Positions 1-11,624 of a DNA stretch of 64,000 nt are shown in pieces. The position numbers and the translations under genes are program-made. Under the pieces are notes generated by a model. It saw only the letters and a list, made by a program, of their open reading frames with translations. It was not told the origin of the DNA and did not search any database. Origin of the DNA: Rebecca billardiae RCC1528 (lineage: Eukaryota; Haptophyta); contig OZ251239.1 in NCBI GenBank assembly GCA_965240325.2, forward strand, positions 1,488,001-1,552,000. Reading direction: 5' to 3'. Each line of letters starts with the position of its first letter. Position 1 is the first letter of the stretch.

Positions 1-446
1 GCCACGGTCTTGGGAAGGCTTGGTGCAGCTCCCTCGCGGAAGGCTACCGGCTGGCGCGTCTGGACTGCCGCGTGAATCTTGGGGGTTGTCCGGTTCCATG
101 TCCGGTGACTTCCTCACCTGCTGCAAGGGCCTTGCCTGCTGGCTGCTGCGGCTGCTTGGCTGCTTGAGTCTTGAAGCTGATCAACAGCCGGACCTCTAAA
201 ATCGCTGAAAGCAAGTAAGCAACCCGGTCCCGGACTTCGACATGGGCCGGAAGCCGAATGCAGGGCGGCGAAGGGTCGCCGCCCTTTTTCTCAGCTTTTT
301 CCATCTGTGAGTCACTGAGTCTCCATCGGTCGCATTGGAGCGCTGCCGAGACTGAACTGGCCAATCAGCTGCGCCTGAGCAGCATCCGAAGGGACATTCA
401 GAAGTGCAGACGCGCGGCGGACCCGCGGTGGACGCGCGCATCTGCG
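1..446. other. 5' flank of the kinase gene
   Basis: No supported gene. Short open frames occur on both strands but none resembles a protein. An in-frame ATG lies at 258, yet the protein-like sequence begins at 447, so this stretch is best read as promoter and 5' UTR of the following gene. No TATA-like motif is evident. Confidence 0.5.
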
Positions 447-3400
447 ATGTCGAGCGGCGGCACGGCGCCCGAGGGCGGCGGGCGGCGCAGCTCGAACGAG
501 AGCGAGCTGAGCGAGAAGGCCTCCGCCCAGCGCGGCGAGCGCTCGCTCTCCATCGACGACTTCCAGGTCCTCTCCAAGCTCGGCGAGGGCGGCTTTGGGA
601 CCGTGCTGCTCGTGCGCAAGAAGTCGAACGGCAAGCTGTACGCGCTCAAGGTGCTGGTGAAGAAGAACATGACGAAGCACGGCGACGCGCAGCGCGCGAT
701 CTCCGAGTCCGCCGCGATGCAGGACCTCCGCCACCCGTTCATCGTCGAGCTGCACTACGCGTTCCAGGACGCAAAGCACGTGTACTTTGTGCTCGAGTTT
801 GTGGGCGGCGGCGACCTCTTCTCGCACCTCGAGCGCGGGATCTTCCCCGAGGCGTGGTGCAAGGTGTACATCGCAGAGATCGCACTCGCGATCGAGCACG
901 TCCACTCGCAGGACTTTGTCTACCGCGACCTCAAGGTGCGCGGCACGCGCGCGGCGCGCGTCGCGCAGCGCGCGGCGGCGGCGGCGGCCGGAGCCGCTGC
1001 GCGGCGGCGGCGGCGGCTAGCTGGCTGGCGCGGCTCTGGCCGTCACCGTGGGCGGCGGCCCACGAGCTTGCGTGCGCGCGACGGCGCGTGCCCGCCCTGA
1101 TCCCGCGCGCCCTTCGCGCGCGCGCTCGCGCCCTGCCATGCGGCGCGTCCGCGGCCTTTGGCGCGCCGCGCGCTCCGCGTGCGCACCAGCCGGAGAATGT
1201 TCTGGTCGGCTCGGACGGGCACCTGGTGCTGGCGGACTTTGGGCTGGCGAAGAAGGTGCAGTCGCGCAAGACGGGCAAGCGGCTGATGACGCTGATCGGC
1301 ACGCCCTCGCTGCTCGCGCCCGAGCAGTTCCTCGAGAAGGATTATGGAAACTCGATCGACTGGTGGGCGCTCGGGCTGCTGTTCTGCGAGATGCTGATGG
1401 GCGAGACGCTGATCGTGGAGGTGGGCGACGACAACCTGCACGCGCTCATCGAGGCGTTCAAGCAGCAGCGCCACCTGCGCGCCGCGCCAGCGTACGCGCG
1501 CGGCGCATGGCGGCACGCTCGCGGTCGGCGCGGGGCGCGGCTGGGCGCACGCTCGGCGCCGCCGCGGTGCCGCGGGCTCTCACGCCCGCCTGCGCGGCCT
1601 GCTCGCTCCCCCCCGTGCGCAGCTGGGTGTCCGCCGAGGCGTCCGACCTGATCACCCGGCTGCTCACCGTGCCCCGGCACAAGCGGATGTGCTGCGGCCC
1701 CGAGGGGTTTGCGGAGCTGCAGCGACATCCATTCTTCAGCGGTGCGCGTGCGCACGCGCCCGCCCGCCCGCGCGCGCCGCCGCGCAGGGGTGGGGGCCGT
1801 GCGCAGCGCGCGGGGAGGGCGGCGTGGCAGCGCGTCGCGTGCGCGCGGCGGCGGCGTGGGCGTGCCCGATCCTCGCGCGTGCCCGCGCTCGCTCACCCGG
1901 CGCGCGCGCACACGCGCGGCCCACCGCCCTCGCCGTCGCGTGCGGCGCGGCGCGGCGCGGCGCGGCGCGGCGCGGCGCGTTGTGCCGGTGCGTGGTGTGC
2001 GCAGGCATCGACTGGGACAAGCTGTACCGCAAGGAGATCGAGGCGCCGCTGCGGCCGTTCGCGATGGGCGCGCGCGCGCGCGAGCGCACGCGCCCCAACG
2101 AGGTCCTCTCCATCGTCTCGCAGGAGCTCACCGAGCTGGAGGACGAGTTCACCGAGTTTCAGAACATGGACGAGGAGAAGCCGCTGGGCGGCGCGGCCGC
2201 GGCCGCGTGGAGCTCGGCGCTGTGCGACGCGGCGGCGCGCGCGGACCTGCAGATGCTGCGCGACATGGTGGCCAACGGCGCGCCCATCGACGTCGGCGAC
2301 TACGACCGCAGGTGCGCGGCCGCACACTCGGCGCCGGCGCGCGGCGCGCGGCGCGCGCCGAGGCGGAGGCGGCGCGCTCGCGCGCCGCTGAGCCTAGCCT
2401 CGCCACCACCGCCGCCACCGCCCACGGCCCCGACCCACCCGCGCTCCTCTCCCCCCCCTCCGCGCGCACACCCCGCGCGCCCAGGACGGCGATGCACCTC
2501 GTCGCCTCCGAGGGCGCGCTCGAGGTCCTCAAGTTCCTCGTCGAGGAGGCCAAGGCCGACATATCGCCGCAGGACCGCTGGGGCGGCACTCCGCTCGACG
2601 ACGCGATCCGACACCGGCACCACGAGTGCGTGTCCTACCTCGTCTCGAAGGGGGCGCGGAAGGGGACGGGGCGGCAGGACGCGACGGTGGGCGACCTGTG
2701 CGACGCGGCGGCCAACGGCGACGTCGACCACCTCCGCGAGCTCTTCGCGCAGGGCGTCAACGTGAACGAGGGCGACTACGACCGGCGCACCGCCATCCAC
2801 CTGGCCGCCTCGGAGGGGCTGCTCGAGGTCGTGCAGTTCCTGGTCGAGGAGGCCAAGTGCGACATCAACCCGGAGGACCGGTGGGGCGGCACGCCGCTGG
2901 ACGACGCGCTGCGCTCGGAGCACGCCGTCGTCGCCGAGTACCTCGAGGACCACGGCGCGCGCCACGGCCACGGCCGCCCCGTCGAGAGCTCGTCGGCCGA
3001 GCTGTGCACAGCCGCGGCCACGGGTAACCTGGGTGCTCTGCGCGCGCTCGCCGCGAAGAAGGGGCTCGACGTGAACGCGGGCGACTACGACAAGCGCACG
3101 GCGATCCACCTGGCGGCGTCGGAGGGGCTGCTCGAGGCCGTCAAGTTCCTCGTGGAGGAGGCCAAGTGCGACGTCAACCCCGTCGACCGCTGGGGCGGCA
3201 CGCCGCTCGACGACGCGCTCCGCTCCAAGCACGCGACCGTGGCCGCATACCTGCAGGGGCACGGCGGGCTCAAGGGCGGCGGCGTGGAGGGCGGCGGGCA
3301 GCTCACGACGGTGGACGTGTGCTCCGCCGCGGCGGCGGGCAACATCGAGCAGCTCCGCGCGGCGATGGCCACCGGCACCGACCTCGGCCTCGGCGACTAC

Positions 3401-4498
3401 GACAAGCGCACCGCCCTGCACCTCGCCGCTTCCGAAGGTCTGCTGCCCACGGTGCAGTTCCTGGTGGAGGTGGCGGGGGTGCCGCACAGCCCGGTCGACC
3501 GGTGGGGCGGCACGCCGCTGGACGACGCGCTGCGGCACAACCGGCACGAGGTGGTCGGCTACCTCCGCGCGCGCGGCGCGCACACCGCCGCCGCCGCCGT
3601 CGAGAGCTCGCGCCTCGACTCGTCCGCCATGGACCTCTGCGGCGCCGCGTCCGCCGGCAACGTGACGGCACTGCGCGTGCTGGTCGTGCAGGGCGCCGAC
3701 CCGAACACGGGCGACTACGACAAGCGCACGGCGCTGCACCTCGCGGCGTCGGAGGGCCACCTCGAGGGCGTGTCGTACCTCCTCGACGAGGCCTCCGTCG
3801 ACGTCAACCCCGTCGACCGCTGGGGCGGCACGCCGCTCGACGACGCGCTCCGCTCGGGACACACTGCCGTGGTCGAGCTGCTGATTGCGCGCGGCGGCGT
3901 GCGCAGGCGGCGCGGGAAGCGCGGCGGCGGCGGCGGCGGCGGCGCGGGGGCGGCGGGCGCGGGCGTGGGCGGCGTGGCGGGCGCGGGCGTGGGCGGCGCG
4001 GTGGGATCCGCCTCCGCCGCCGCCTCCGTCGCCGCCGCCCTCGCGCTCACCACCATCGACGAGGCCACGCGCCCGCGCGCCTCAGGCTCCGGAGACGAGA
4101 CAGGCTCTGTCACGAGCGAGGCGAGCTCGATGGCGACCGGCTCGGCGGCGGGCGGCTCGCAGCACGGCGCGCCGCCCAAGCCGGCGCACCCGCTGCCGCG
4201 CGTGAGCCGCCGGCCGGACACGCTCGAGTGCCCGCTCACCGGCTGCCAGTTCGTCGAGCCCGTCGTCGCCGATGACGGTTACACTTACGAGCGCGCCAAC
4301 ATCGTCGCTTGGCTGCAGGAGCATGGGCCCTTCTCGCCGCTCACGCACGTGCCGATGCGCACCAAGCGGCTCGTGCCCAACTTCACGGTGAAGGAGTTCA
4401 TCGTGGCGCACCCCGCCGCGGCGCACGCGCGGCCGCACCACCCGTTCGCCACGCGCTCCTCGCCGCCCGATCGCGGCGGCCACGCCCACGCCCACGCC

Positions 4499-4543
<45 letters not shown>

Positions 4544-4837
4544 AGCGGCAGCGGGCACGAGACGTCGCCACCGGGCCGGCGCGTCGCGTGGCAGCTGGAC
4601 GACGGCGGCGCGCCCAAGCCGGCGGAGGCGGACGGCGCGCAGGCCGGCGGCGGGCAGAGCAGCAGCTGGATGCGCAAGCTGCAGCACACGAGCGTCTCCT
4701 TCACCCAGCGCTTCGGCGGGCGGGGCGGCAGCGGCGACCGCGGCTCAGCGGAGCGCACGAGTGGTAGCAGCAGCGACCACGAGCACCACCCGCCCGCGCG
4801 GCCGGAGCGCGCGTGGGGCGCGCACACGGCCAGGTGA
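447..4837 (+). CDS. AGC-type protein kinase fused to 15 ankyrin repeats and a U-box
   Basis: Five exons: 447-935, 1190-1491, 1623-1741, 2005-2311, 2485-4837. All junctions are GT-AG with matching phases and give 1189 residues. The kinase domain (about 39-340) has the glycine loop GEGGFG (46-51), Lys68, the catalytic YRDLKPEN with Asp161, DFG at 179-181 and an APE motif in GTPSLLAPEQ; the order and the HPFFSGIDWDKL tail are AGC-like. Residues about 370-876 hold five modules of about 100 residues, each with the signatures GDY-D-(K/R)-RTA and DRWGGTPLDDA, roughly three ankyrin repeats per module. Residues about 983-1045 form a U-box (TLECPLTGCQFVEPVVADDGYTYE), the E2-binding fold of ubiquitin ligases. 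Gly- and Ser-rich linkers separate the parts. Predicted role: a kinase that is also an E3 ligase, with the ankyrin array binding targets. Each domain is clear; the joint function is inference. It depends on exon 5 being one transcript, which its single open frame supports. Confidence 0.88.
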
Positions 4838-5485
4838 CCGGCCAGCCGACACCCGGTACTCGCCGCGCCGCCGGGCAAACCGCGCGCGCGACGGCGCGAC
4901 AACGAGGGAGCCGCACGCGCTGCCGTGGGCTACCAATGACCGTCCGGCCGTCCGTCGGGCGGATGCGACTAGTGACTCGCCGGCCGCCTGAAGCGCGGAA
5001 CTCTGCTTACTCTGCCACGCACTGCTGACTGCTGCCCCGCCTTTTTAAAATCAGACGACGGCGGCGCGGTTCCGAGTCATGCAGCAGACCGCGCGCCGCT
5101 TACTCTGGCGGCGGTGCGATGATCGAATAATATAACATCGTCGTCAATGACACTCGGCGGACTCGGCCGCGCCGCGTCGCCAGTCGCGGAGGCCGCCCGC
5201 CGGAGGCCGAGGCGGCGCACCAGGGTCACACCGACACACGCGCAGTCACCGCGCAGTCATGCGGCGTGCCGGTCCGCGAGCAGCTGCAGCAGCCCCGCCG
5301 GCCGTCGTACCGGCCGCTTCTGATCCGCGACTCATGATCAGCTCAACCCGGACGAGTGGCACGCGCACCGCCCGAGGGCAGCGGTCCTCGCGCCGCCCGG
5401 GCCCGGGATCGGACGGCAGCCCAGTACTGCTCGGAGTAACCACTGAGTACAGGTACTGCTCGGAGTACTGGGCTGCTCCGAGCAC
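4838..5485. other. Intergenic space between convergent genes
   Basis: Lies between the stop of the kinase gene and the stop of the minus-strand gene. Apart from the inverted repeat at 5417-5476 nothing protein-like is seen. It must hold both 3' UTRs. Confidence 0.5.
5417..5476. repeat. Inverted repeat just 3' of the minus-strand gene
   Basis: Perfect 13-base arms at 5417-5429 and 5464-5476 (GCAGCCCAGTACT and its complement), with the sequence TACTGCTCGGAGTA repeated inside. It starts 10 bases beyond the stop codon of the 5486-6666 gene, so it could fold in that gene's 3' UTR or mark its 3' end. No poly(A) signal was identified. Confidence 0.5.
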
Positions 5486-6666
5486 TCACGACTTCCCTGC
5501 CTTGGACTGCGTCGAGAGGAAGCGCGGGTTCTTCGCGCCGAGTCGGTAGTCCTCCGACACGGCGCGCTGGTACTGCCGCCACTCCGCGTTGCGTATCCAG
5601 GCGGAGGTGGGCTGCAGCAGCTCGCCGAATTGCTCGCGCATCTGCGCCACAGGGGGGCGGGCGCACGCGCGCGGCGGGGCGGGCACACACGCCGCCGCGG
5701 GAGTCGGGTGTGAGGCTGTGAGCGTGGGCGGCGCGTGTCGCGCAGCACGCGCGCGTGATGCAGCGCCGCCGCGGGGCGACGCCCACGACCGGGCGCCTGT
5801 CTGCACGGGGGCGCGGCAGCCGGCGCCGCCGGCTGACAGACGCATCGCCTCAGCCCGAGCGGCCGGGGCCCTCCCACCGTCAGCGCGCGCGCGGTCGAGC
5901 GCACCCGCCGTCGGTGCACGCAGCAGCGCACCTTGTGGTACTCCTCGTGCTTCGACGGCGGCAGCGGCTGAATGGGCGGCATGGGCGGCGGCGGCGGCGG
6001 CGCGCTCATCGCCGCCTCCGCCTTCCACTTGGCCACCTTCCGCTGGTGGATCGCGAACGTGGTGATCGGGTCGAAGTCGTTCACCTGGAGCTCCCACTCC
6101 TCGTGCACGCGCGGCGGCACGTGCACTTTGGGCCGCACGGGCGGCGGCGCCCAGCCGAGGCGGAACTGGGCGCCGGTGACGCCCTCGGCGAGGAGCTGGT
6201 CGATCGCCTCGTCGCTCACCGCGCCGCCCTCCTCGCCGCCCGCCCTCGCGCCGCCCGCGCCCGCCGCCAGCACGGCGCTGTTGGTGCTACCGGGCAGCAG
6301 CCCGTAGTTGGAGAGCGACTGCTCCTCGACGGGGGCGGGTCGTCTCGAGGAGGGGAGCGTGCGCGTCGTGGTCTGGTGCGCCGCGTGCAGCTTGTGGTGC
6401 AGGTCGTGCCGCACGAAGCTCTGCCCTGCGCTCGGCATGGCCGCGTCCGGCTTGGGCCACGGCGCCTCCGCGGGCCACGAGACCTCGCTGCCACTCCACT
6501 GCATGCACGGCTGAATCGAGGCGCGCAGGTGCAGGGGCACGCCGCTCGTGGTCGGGGCGCTTGGCGCCGGCGTCCGCTCGGCGGGTGCGTGGATGGACTG
6601 GTTCGCCCGCGCCGCCCTCACGGCGTCGCGCTTCGTCCACCGCCTCGCGCCCGGCGGCGGCGGCAT
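5486..6666 (-). CDS. Protein of unknown function, two exons
   Basis: Exon 1 runs 6666-5932 and exon 2 runs 5641-5486; the 290-base intron has a GTGCGC donor and GCGCAG acceptor, both in phase 0. The product is 296 residues. The N-terminal half is rich in Ala, Pro and Ser and probably disordered. The best-defined part is about residues 160-230, with VHVPPRVHEEWELQVNDF followed by a basic helix around HQRKVAKWKAEA, then a Pro run. Exon 2 encodes a compact Trp/Arg-rich C-terminus (PTSAWIRNAEWRQYQRAVSE) ending in Lys-Ser. I do not recognise the family. The cleanly spliced frame and composition make a real gene likely. It is transcribed divergently from the kinesin-2 gene and could share its promoter region; a ciliary role is only a guess from that neighbour. 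Confidence 0.65.
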
Positions 6667-7614
6667 TGCTCTCGCGGGTCGGAGACTGAAACCGACAAAA
6701 ACGCGACGTTACAGAGGCTTCCGACGAAACCGGCCGCAACTGCTGTACAAGGTGGGCAACAAGGGCGCGCTGGAGACGGCGGGCCGCTCGATCGCGCGCG
6801 TGAGCGCATGGCGACGACCCGGCGCTCTGTACAGCGCCAAGCCAAGCCGTATGTTGCCGCTACTTGGTGGGCTAGCTCGAGGTGTGCACTGCGCGGTGGC
6901 AAGCACGGCCCAGGCCCCGCGGCTGCCCAGGAGTTGTGAGCGCTCGGCGCCTCGCCCGACCAGCGGCCGAGCTGCGGCAGTCCGGGATACTCCGGACTCC
7001 GGTGCGGCAACCAGACCGAGCGCCACTCGGACGAGCCGGGCGCACGCCCCCAGCCGCCGCTCCACGAAGCCCCACCGCGAGCGCGCGAGCCCCGCGTCCG
7101 ACTGCGCGAGTCTGCGGCACTGCCGGGTGTCTGCGGCGCGCGGCGCGACAACTCTGCTCAGCGCGCACACTAAGGATGGGCGGGAGCCCCTCGGCCATCG
7201 CTGACGTGGGAGCCAGAGGCGCGGCACGCCGTGCGCGCGCGTTGGGATGCACCGCGCTGGCCGCTCGTCTGCACGTCGGAGGCACACCGCGCCAGCAGGC
7301 TTGGTTGGCGCGTGTGAAGCTGGGCGCGTCTGGCGGCCCAGCGCGCGCGACCCGCAAGCCCGTGTCAGCGCCAGCAATGTGGCGACGGCGTGCGAGGCGG
7401 CCGGCGTGTGCTCCCAGATGGTTGCGGACGAGGGCGTGGCGCTCACGCGCGGCCATGGCTCCAGTGCCACGCCGGCTTGCTTGCTCGCCGCGCTCGTCCG
7501 GCTTATTCGCCGCCATCGTGCGCCGGACGACGACTGGTCACCAAGGGGCCAGCCAGCAATCGCTCGCCAAGGGCTCGCGTGAGCGACCTAACCGTTCGAG
7601 TGAGCGGCGCGGAC
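6667..7614. promoter_or_regulatory. Divergent intergenic region (unknown gene / kinesin-2)
   Basis: The 948 bases separate the start codons of two genes reading away from each other, so promoters and 5' UTRs of both must lie here. Long GC-driven open frames cross it on both strands but none shows protein-like composition. No specific promoter motif was recognised. Confidence 0.4.
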
Positions 7615-10600
7615 ATGCCGCCCAAGGCGGGGAAGAACTCGGAGGCGGTGAAGGTGGTGGTGCGATGCCGCCCGCTCAACTCGACCGAGCAGGCGAACGG
7701 CAACCATCGGTGCGCTGCCGCGCCGGACACGCCAGCGGTGAGCCTGCGCGGCGCGCTGATGCGCGCGCGCGCGTCCGCCCGCGCGGCCGGCGCGCAGCAT
7801 CGTCGACATGGACAATAAGATGGGCTCGGTGATCCTGAAGCGCCCCGACGAGCGCAATGAGGAGCCCAAGATCTTCTCGTTCGACCACGTCTACGACTGG
7901 GAGTGCGCGCTCCGCGCGGCACGCGCGCACGCGCGCGCGCTCGCGCCATGCGGCGCCGCGCTCACGCGCGCGCGCGCGGCCGCGCGCCTGCCGGTGCTGC
8001 CTCGCGCGCAGCTCGATGCAGCAGACGCTGTACGAGGAGACCGCGGCTGCGATCGTCGACTCGGTGCTACAGGGCTTCAACGGCACCATCTTTGCGTACG
8101 GCCAGACCGGCACGGGCAAGACGCACACGATGGTGCCGTGGCGCGCCGCGCGCGCGCGCGCGCGCGGCTCGGCGCTCGCCGTGCCCGCCGCGCCGCCGCG
8201 CCGCGCCCAACGCCACGCCGCCTCCCCCCGCGCGCGCAGGAGGGCATGCCGCAGCCCGAGGAGATGCGCGGCGTGATCCCGCGCGCGTTCCACCACATCT
8301 TCAACGAGATCACCGCGGTCGCCTCTCCGGAGAAGGAGTTCCTCGTGCGCGCGTCCTATCTCGAGATTTACAACGAGGACGTGCGCGACCTGCTGGCGAA
8401 GAACCACACGTCGAAGCTGGAGCTGAAGGAGAACGTGGACTCGGGCGTGTACGTGAAGGACCTCACCTCGTACGTCGTCAAGTCGGTGAAGGAGTGCGAC
8501 AAGCTGCGCGAGTTTGGGCACAAGAACCGGAAGACGGGCGAGACGTTGATGAACAAGGACTCGTCCCGCTCGCACGCCATCTTCACCGTGACGGTGGAGC
8601 AGTGCGTGACGATGCCCGACGGGCACGTCTCGCTGCGCATGGGCAAGCTCAACATGGTCGACCTCGCGGGCTCCGAGCGCCAGTCGAAGACGCAGGCGAC
8701 GGGCGAGCGCCTCAAGGAGGCGACCAAAATCAACCTCTCGCTCTCGGCTCTCGGCAACTGCATCTCCGCGCTGGTGGACGGCAAGTCGTCGCACATCCCG
8801 TACCGAGACTCGAAGCTGACGCGGCTGCTGCAGGACTCGCTCGGCGGGAACACCAAGACCGTGATGATCGCGAACGTCGGGCCCGCCGACTACAACTACG
8901 ACGAGTCCCTCTCCACGCTGCGCTACGCCAACCGCGCCAAGAACATTCAGAACAAGCCCAAGATCAACGAGGATCCGAAGGACGCGATGCTGCGAGAGTT
9001 CCAGGAAGAGATCCAACGGCTGCGCGACCAGCTCAACGCGGCGGGCGGCGGCGGCGGCGGCGGGGGCCCCGGGCGCGTGGTGGAGAAGGAGGTGGTCGTG
9101 GAGAAGGAGGTCGTCGTCGAGCGGCAGGTGGGCGTGCCCGAGGAGGAGGTCGAGCGCATCAGGCGCGAGCTGGAGGAGCAGCGTGAGATCGAGCGGCAGG
9201 CGCTGACCGACGCCAACATGCAGCAGCGCGAGGAGGCGCTGCGCGCGCAGCAGGCGCTGCTCGAGCAGCAGAGCGAGCTCGAGAAGCACATGGGCGAGCG
9301 CGAGGAGGCGGAGCGCAAGCTGCGCGAGCTCGAGGCCAAGCTGATCGGCTCGAACGGCGAGTCGATCGTGGACGCGCACGCAAAGCAGCAGGAGGCGCTC
9401 GAGCGCGCGCAGGTCGAGCTGCAGCGGCGGCAGGAGCAGGAGGCGCTGATCGCGCGGCAGCTGCAGGAGCACCAGGACGAGCTGCTGCAGGTGCGCGCGC
9501 GCGCCCCTTCGCTCACGCGCGCCGCGCCGGGAGCACCACCCGGCGTCCGCGCCGCGAGACGCCGCGCCGCACGGCGGGCGGCAGGCTGTGCGTGGCTGAG
9601 GGGGTGGGGGCTGGGTTGGGGTAGGGTAGGGTTAGGCCGCACGGCGGGCGGCAGGCTGTGCGTGGCTGAGGGGGTGGGGGCTGGGTTGGGGTAGGGTAGG
9701 GTTAGGCCGTGCGGCGGCGGACGCCTCCCACCGCTGCCGGCTCGTGCCTCACGCCCCGCGCCGCCCCCTCCCGCCCCCGCCGCCCGTCCGCCCGCACAGC
9801 GCGAGGAGCAGTACGGCTCCCTGCAGGAGGAGGTGGAGGCCAAGTCGCGCAAGCTCAAGAAGCTGTACGCAAAGTACAAGGCGGCGCAGGCCGAGGTGAC
9901 GGACCTGCAGGCGGAGTTCCAGCAGGAGCGGGAGGACATGCTCGAGACGGTGCGCGAGCTCACGCGGCAGCTCAAGCTCAAGGCGCTCGTCATCGACCAC
10001 TTCATCCCGCCGGAGGAGCAGGCCAAGATCGAGCAGCGCGCCGAGTGGGACGATGTACGCGGCGGGCGCAGCGGGCGCAGCGGCGGGGCGCAGCAGCGGG
10101 CGGGGGCGCGCGGCGGCGCGGCGCGCGGCCGCACCGGCGAGCGGCGCGCGGCGCGCGGCGCGCGGCGGGCGCGGCGGCTCACGCGCGCGCGCGCCGACGC
10201 GCGCGGCCGCGCGCAGGAGCACGAGGACTGGAAGATCGCGCGGCTCGAGGTCTCGGGCAACGAGATGGCGAAGCGGCCGCAGGCGAGCAAGCACGCGCGC
10301 CGGCCCGTCTCCGTGCACGCGAAGGTGGCGGCGATCGTGGGCGGCGGGACCAACCCGCGGTACAAGGGGGAGAACGTGCTCGCGCTCGACCTCGACATGG
10401 CGGAGCGCACCACGCAGGACTACGAGTCGCTGCAGCTCAACCCGAACATCGAGCAGGCCATCAAGGAGGCCCTCGAGGACGACTCGGGCGAGCTGCAGGT
10501 CGACGGTGCCGAGAACCTGCCCTCGGTGGGGGGCGGCGTGTACTACTCGTACGACCCGGACGGCAGCAGCAAGGGCAAGGGCGCGCGCAAGAAGAAGGGG

Positions 10601-10717
10601 CAGGGCAGGAGGCAGGACGAGCTGCACGACGCGGACGCGCTGCTCGGCTCGTCCAACTCGCGCGCCGGGCGCGACGAGTACCCGCAGGCCCGCGGCCTCG
10701 TGCCTTCGAGGGGATGA
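7615..10717 (+). CDS. KIF3: Kinesin-2 motor protein (KIF3/FLA10 type)
   Basis: Six exons: 7615-7709, 7798-7902, 8012-8132, 8240-9490, 9800-10054, 10217-10717, giving 775 residues, the usual size for this family. The N-terminal motor starts [13 protein letters not shown]. It has the P-loop GQTGTGKT (about 97-104), switch I NKDSSRSH (about 212-219), switch II DLAGSE (248-253) and the neck-side stretch [21 protein letters not shown] Gly run and a long Glu/Arg/Gln coiled coil follow (about 375-600), containing [14 protein letters not shown], typical of KIF3 proteins. The tail has the family-like [13 protein letters not shown] and a basic C-terminus. Kinesin-2 is the plus-end motor of intraflagellar transport, pairing with a second motor subunit and KAP. 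Whether this is the A- or B-type subunit cannot be told here. Its presence implies the organism builds cilia at some stage. Confidence 0.93.
9567..9706 (+). repeat. Two 70-base G-rich tandem units inside kinesin intron 4
   Basis: The unit CCGCACGG...GGTTAGG is present twice, nearly identical, at 9567-9636 and 9637-9706. Each ends in a run of G-triplets that includes GGGTAGGGTTAGG, close to a TTAGGG telomere motif. It lies wholly inside the 309-base intron 9491-9799, on the sense strand. Confidence 0.9.
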
Positions 10718-11624
10718 CTGTCGGACCGCAATCATGCCAGCGCCGTCGCGGGCGGCGCGGGACCACCGGTGGAGTCGATGGACGAGCGGCGCCGCCACGC
10801 CGACGCTGGCGCCAGTGATGGCGACTGGCCGTACTGGCGGGGGCGGCGCGCTGATGCTGGCGGCCGGATCGTAGCAGCACCGGTCTGCACCGGTAGCCGA
10901 TTGGCGTACCGAGCGGCAATCGTGGGCAATAACTGGACGAGCAGTAGTGTCACGCGCGTTATAAGAAACTGGGGCTTGCTATCATCTGCGGATCTGATGG
11001 CGGCCTAGAAACTGAGACTAGCGATTGCTGGCTGGTTCGCTATATACGCATAGTAGGTCACACTAAGAAACCGCGGGACAGTACGTCGTCCCGGCTGACG
11101 AGTGGTCCGCCGAGCAGCGAGGGCGAGGCGCAGTCGGCCCGTCGCCGTCGCCGGGGACGCGGCGCCCGCGGCCCGACTACGAGTACATGCAGGCCAAGTC
11201 CCGACTGGCTCCTGATGACTGACTCCTGGCCAGTGCACCGCGCAGCATCCATGCAACATCATGATGCCAGATTTGCTCCAAAAAGGCCCAAAATTTTCTT
11301 CGGCCTCGCCGGCCGGGCCTAAAGACTCAGCGGGGGGCTCTGCCCCCCTGCGCCCCCCGCGCCTGCGCGGCGGGCGGACCTAGCTACAGTAAGAAACTGA
11401 GTAGACTGCGTAGGCGCTCGGGCTACCGAACGGCTAAGAAACCGAGGCTAGCCGTGAGATCTCTGACTTCTTATTGCCCGCGATTGCCTGTAGTCAGGCC
11501 GCCGAGCGTGCCGACGATAGCCTGGCAGACTCGGACCGGCGCGGCTCGCGGAGCGGACGACTACCGACGAGCGGGTCGACGGCCGCTCACGGCTGCTCAG
11601 ACTCACTGACTCAGTAGACAATAT
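10718..11624. other. Intergenic, no gene seen
   Basis: Short open frames only. At 11329-11375 there are paired G-runs and C-runs (GGGGGGCTCTGCCCCCC) able to form a strong hairpin. The remainder has no recognisable feature. Confidence 0.5.

Noticed and set aside
2300-3862. 520-codon antisense frame under the ankyrin exons
   Set aside because: Shadow of the GC-rich plus-strand gene; Arg/Val-rich and without domain signals.
7808-9694. Kinesin reading frame continuing past 9490 through the G-rich repeat
   Set aside because: The conserved coiled coil resumes at 9800 after a GCACAG acceptor; the read-through part is the intronic repeat.
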